Source of the DNA: Pseudomonas sp. ok272
Lineage (GTDB): Bacteria; Pseudomonadota; Gammaproteobacteria; Pseudomonadales; Pseudomonadaceae
Direction of reading: 5' to 3'
Assembly: GCF_900109995.1 (NCBI RefSeq)
Contig: NZ_FOCB01000010.1
Coordinates: 160,660 to 224,659 of the forward strand
Length of the DNA: 64,000 bases
The notes under the pieces are model-generated. The model worked only from the letters and a program-made list of their open reading frames with translations. It ran no database searches and was not told where the DNA came from. This document shows positions 61,897 through 64,000 of the stretch, piece by piece. Numbering within the stretch: the first letter of the stretch is position 1; each line of letters starts with the position of its first letter. The position numbers and the translations under genes are program-made.

Positions 61897-62406
61897 GGTC
61901 GATACCTGCTTATCAAATATATAAGTGTGCCGCTGGCTGTTCAGCGAAGGCCCAAGCCTTAACCAAACACCAACAACTTTCGTCGCCCGTTAGTGCAACG
62001 CCGGTGAATAATCCGGGTATTTATATTTTAAATATGCAGGTGGATTCGCACAGTCACGTAGCCAATGGAATCAGTGATATACGGAAAAAGATGGCACAAT
62101 GCCAAAACTTAGAAATGATCTGTAAGAACGAGACTACACACACTAATTATCGCGCACCTGATTATATTTCCGTAGGAACAGTACCACAAACCACGACCCT
62201 CACGAATCAACGCAACTGGCAAGTAAGACTTATGAGTTATCAACGCTACAGGCAGGTATAGACCCTATAACGGAAGTTGCTTATGCCTGTGCCAAAAAAA
62301 GGGATGAGTGGTGTGAGCGTACCCGTGGCCGTTGGTCGACCGGGGTTGCTCAGGACTTAAGATATATCTTAAGTTATGTCTAACCCACGAGAGCGAGCAC
62401 GCAAAA
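61897..62406. other. AT-rich divergent region between pilus operon and PadR gene
   Basis: About 510 bp, clearly richer in A and T than the neighbours between 61900 and 62280. It holds the pilus promoter and the PadR palindrome (62355-62374). A short frame starting at a GTG (62004-62261) has no coding character and I do not count it as a gene. Confidence 0.6.
62355..62374. promoter_or_regulatory. PadR-type operator palindrome
   Basis: ACTTAAGATATATCTTAAGT is a perfect 20-bp palindrome 32 bp before the PadR-family gene. Auto-repression from such AT-rich dyads is usual for PadR proteins, including YqjI. Confidence 0.78.
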
Positions 62407-62976
62407 ATGAGAGACCATCATGCCCACCGCGATCACGTCGACAGCCGCGATGGCTTCGAAAAACGCCCGGGTCCTGGCCGCGAACGTGGCGGCCGCGGCC
62501 CCCGGGTCTTCGCCCCCGGCGATTTGAAGCTGCTGCTGCTGGCGTTGATCGCCGAGCAGCCCTGCCACGGCTACGACCTGATCCGCCAGATCGAAACCCT
62601 GTTCGACGGCGCCTACAGCCCCAGCCCCGGCGTGATCTACCCGACCCTGACGTTCCTTGAAGAAAGCGAAATGATCAGCGGCGACGCCGATGGCGGCAAA
62701 AAACGCTACACCCTCACCGACGCCGGTCGCGTGTCCCTGACCGAGCAGGCGGTGGCCCTGGATGGCGTGCGCATGCGCATCGAGGTCAGCAAGCGCTCAC
62801 TGCGCGGCCACGACCGCCCTGCCGAGATCCACGAGGCGGTGCACAACTTGCGCCACGCCCTGCAGATGCACCATGGGCGCTGGAGCCCCGAGGAAATCCT
62901 GCGGGTACGCGACCTGCTCAACAACACCGCCAAGGCCATCGTCGACACCCCCACGTCCCAGGAGCGCGCCGAATGA
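62407..62976 (+). CDS. PadR-family regulator, YqjI-like
   Basis: A 189-residue winged-helix repressor. An N-terminal extension (residues 1-35) is rich in His, Asp, Arg and Gly, then the PadR fold follows with HGYDLIRQIETLFDGAYSPSPGVIYPTLTFLEE, nearly the same wording as E. coli YqjI. YqjI senses nickel and iron and represses itself and the reductase gene yqjH. The downstream gene is the same reductase type, overlapping by 4 bp. The His-rich leader is shorter and cysteine-free compared with YqjI. Confidence 0.88.
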   Translation: MRDHHAHRDHVDSRDGFEKRPGPGRERGGRGPRVFAPGDLKLLLLALIAEQPCHGYDLIRQIETLFDGAYSPSPGVIYPTLTFLEESEMISGDADGGKKRYTLTDAGRVSLTEQAVALDGVRMRIEVSKRSLRGHDRPAEIHEAVHNLRHALQMHHGRWSPEEILRVRDLLNNTAKAIVDTPTSQERAE

Positions 62977-63731
62977 ACCTCGCCATCCATCGCATCAGCC
63001 ATGACATCAAACGCCGCCGCCTGGAGGTGCTGCGGGTCACCGACCTGACCCCGCGCATGCGCCGGATCACCCTCGGCGGACCGGAGCTGGCCGGTTTCAT
63101 CAGCCTGGGCACGGACGATCACGTCAAACTGTTCTTCCCCCAGACCGCCGAAGAACAGGCAGCCCTGGAAACCCTGGTGCTCGCCCCCGGCAAGAGCGAC
63201 AGCCCGCTGCCGCCGATGCGCGACTACACGCCCCGACGCTACGACCTCGACCGCCTGGAGCTGGACATCGACTTTGTCCTGCACGGCGACGGGCCCGCCG
63301 CCACCTGGGCGGCCCAGGCCACCCCCGGCCAGCACCTGCACATCGGCGGGCCACGCGGTTCGATGATCGTGCCCGATATCTTCGACAGCTACCTGTTGAT
63401 CGGCGACGAAACCGCCTTGCCCGCCATCGCCCGACGCCTGGAAGCGCTGCCGGCCGGCCGCACGGCCCAAGTGGTGGTGCAAGTGGAGAACGACGCCGAG
63501 CAGCAAGCACTGGCAAGCGCGGCGCAGGTCGAGGTGATCTGGGTGTCCCGTGCCGGCGGCGACCACGCATTGCTGGACACCGTGCAGCAACTGAACGTGC
63601 CCGACGGCGCGCTCTACGCCTGGGTGGCGACCGAGAGCAAACTGTCGCGCCAGTTGCGCCGCGTACTGCTGGATGACAAAGCCCTGGACCCGGACTTCGT
63701 CAAGGCGGCGGGCTACTGGACGCTGGAGTAA
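62973..63731 (+). CDS. Siderophore-interacting protein (ferric-chelate reductase), YqjH-like
   Basis: A 252-residue FAD/NAD(P)H oxidoreductase of the ViuB/YqjH family that reduces iron in ferric siderophores in the cytoplasm. The FAD-binding MRDYTPRRYD motif, the PGQHLHIGGPRGS loop and the DSYLLIGDETALPAI nucleotide-binding start are present, with VAGDxx-like WVATESKLSRQLR at the C-terminus. It is co-transcribed with the PadR gene through an ATGA overlap and probably controlled by it. Confidence 0.92.
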   Translation: MNLAIHRISHDIKRRRLEVLRVTDLTPRMRRITLGGPELAGFISLGTDDHVKLFFPQTAEEQAALETLVLAPGKSDSPLPPMRDYTPRRYDLDRLELDIDFVLHGDGPAATWAAQATPGQHLHIGGPRGSMIVPDIFDSYLLIGDETALPAIARRLEALPAGRTAQVVVQVENDAEQQALASAAQVEVIWVSRAGGDHALLDTVQQLNVPDGALYAWVATESKLSRQLRRVLLDDKALDPDFVKAAGYWTLE

Positions 63732-63760
63732 CGTTTGCGCCGGACTTTTCGGTGCGCCCC

Positions 63761-63794
63761 CTCATGTGGCGAGCAAGCTCGCTCGCCACATGAG
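63761..63794. repeat. REP palindrome
   Basis: CTCATGTGGCGAGC / GCTCGCCACATGAG, a perfect 14-bp stem with AAGCTC between, 30 bp after the reductase gene. Same core as 50364-50393. Probably also the transcript end. Confidence 0.78.
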
Positions 63795-63992
63795 TTCCGG
63801 AGAGGGCATCCCGAAGTCGATATATGTATCGTTCAGTTCGCCGACATGCGGCCCATGGGGTGGCAACGGTGAGGGCAATGGCAGCGGTGCCAAATAGGTC
63901 ACTCGTCCACTGGGGAACGGCTCGACATCGCCCGCTTTATGAGGCTGTTCTAGTTGCGGTTGAGGCATGGCGCTATCAAGGTTATCGGCCAT
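63762..63992 (-). CDS. Hypothetical small protein, doubtful
   Basis: A 76-codon frame, Pro-rich (TYLAPLPLPSPLPPHGPHVG), that I do not recognise. The last nine codons run through the REP palindrome (ending WRASLLAT), a common sign of a gene whose original stop was overrun by a repeat. The 5' side is close to the window edge, so its promoter and neighbours cannot be judged. Confidence 0.35.
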   Translation of the reverse strand: MADNLDSAMPQPQLEQPHKAGDVEPFPSGRVTYLAPLPLPSPLPPHGPHVGELNDTYIDFGMPSPELMWRASLLAT

Positions 63993-64000
63993 GTTCAGCC

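Noticed and set aside
62004..62261. 85-codon frame in the AT-rich gap
   Set aside because: GTG start, no ribosome site, no hydrophobic or domain pattern, and the region looks regulatory.
1..64000. tRNA, rRNA and CRISPR arrays
   Set aside because: No cloverleaf with a tRNA-like TTC loop, no rRNA sequence and no regularly spaced direct repeats were noticed; REP elements are inverted and irregularly spaced.

Overview
The window is chromosomal DNA of a Pseudomonas of the fluorescens type. The genes are GC-rich and tightly packed. Long stretches follow the order I remember from P. aeruginosa PAO1: rsx-nth-PA3496; argG-motY-pyrC-rnt-prx-bfd-bfrB-grxD-argF-ABC ATPase; glpFKRD; glpM-hydrolase-metR. 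Intergenic spaces hold the REP/REPIN palindromes typical of P. fluorescens relatives. I saw no tRNA, rRNA, CRISPR array, prophage or complete insertion sequence.

Region by region: (1) 1-3.9 kb is the end of an rsx electron-transport operon (B, D, G, E) with nth and a small PA3496-type gene. rsxB runs directly into rsxD with no rsxC between them, and its tail looks like the RsxC tail. (2) 4.1-6.05 kb holds an orphan BvgA-like response regulator and, across an AT-rich gap, a two-helix membrane protein of unknown role. (3) 6.2-18.7 kb is conserved metabolism: argG and argF, each with a convincing tandem ArgR operator; motY; pyrC-rnt; an iron/redox cluster (peroxiredoxin, bfd with a Fur box, bfr, grxD); a molybdopterin oxidoreductase; an orphan ABC ATPase; a PhzF-type enzyme; ybaK. 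(4) 19-24.2 kb is glpFKRD with GlpR-type operators. (5) 24.4-31.6 kb is the acidic amino-acid uptake locus aatJQMP-aauSR followed by glpM. aatJ has a sigma-54 promoter with ideal spacing and two AauR-type boxes upstream. (6) 31.6-41.5 kb holds a hydrolase, metR, a LysE exporter, a NUDIX protein, a small membrane protein, a decayed LuxR gene, an FMN-binding glutamate-synthase-like protein, a small monooxygenase, a GtrII-type glucosyltransferase and an amino-acid permease. (7) 41.9-55.8 kb is the main accessory block: a divergent transglycosylase/penicillin-binding protein and two tandem proteins of about 1,700 residues with leucine-rich repeats and a NEL-type E3 ubiquitin ligase domain. (8) 55.8-56.1 kb is a nest of REP elements in which a 145-bp element with IS4-like ends has inserted into a REPIN, leaving a 10-bp target duplication. 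(9) 56.1-61.9 kb is a CS1/CFA-type (alternate chaperone-usher) pilus operon on the minus strand. (10) 62.4-63.7 kb is a PadR regulator plus siderophore-interacting reductase pair like YqjI-YqjH, behind a perfect 20-bp palindrome.

The strongest candidates for follow-up are the tandem NEL proteins, the IS4-ended mini-element carrying a REPIN, the rsxC-less Rsx operon, and the AauR/sigma-54 control region, whose elements can all be read directly from the sequence. Functions are assigned from remembered family features; no database search was possible.
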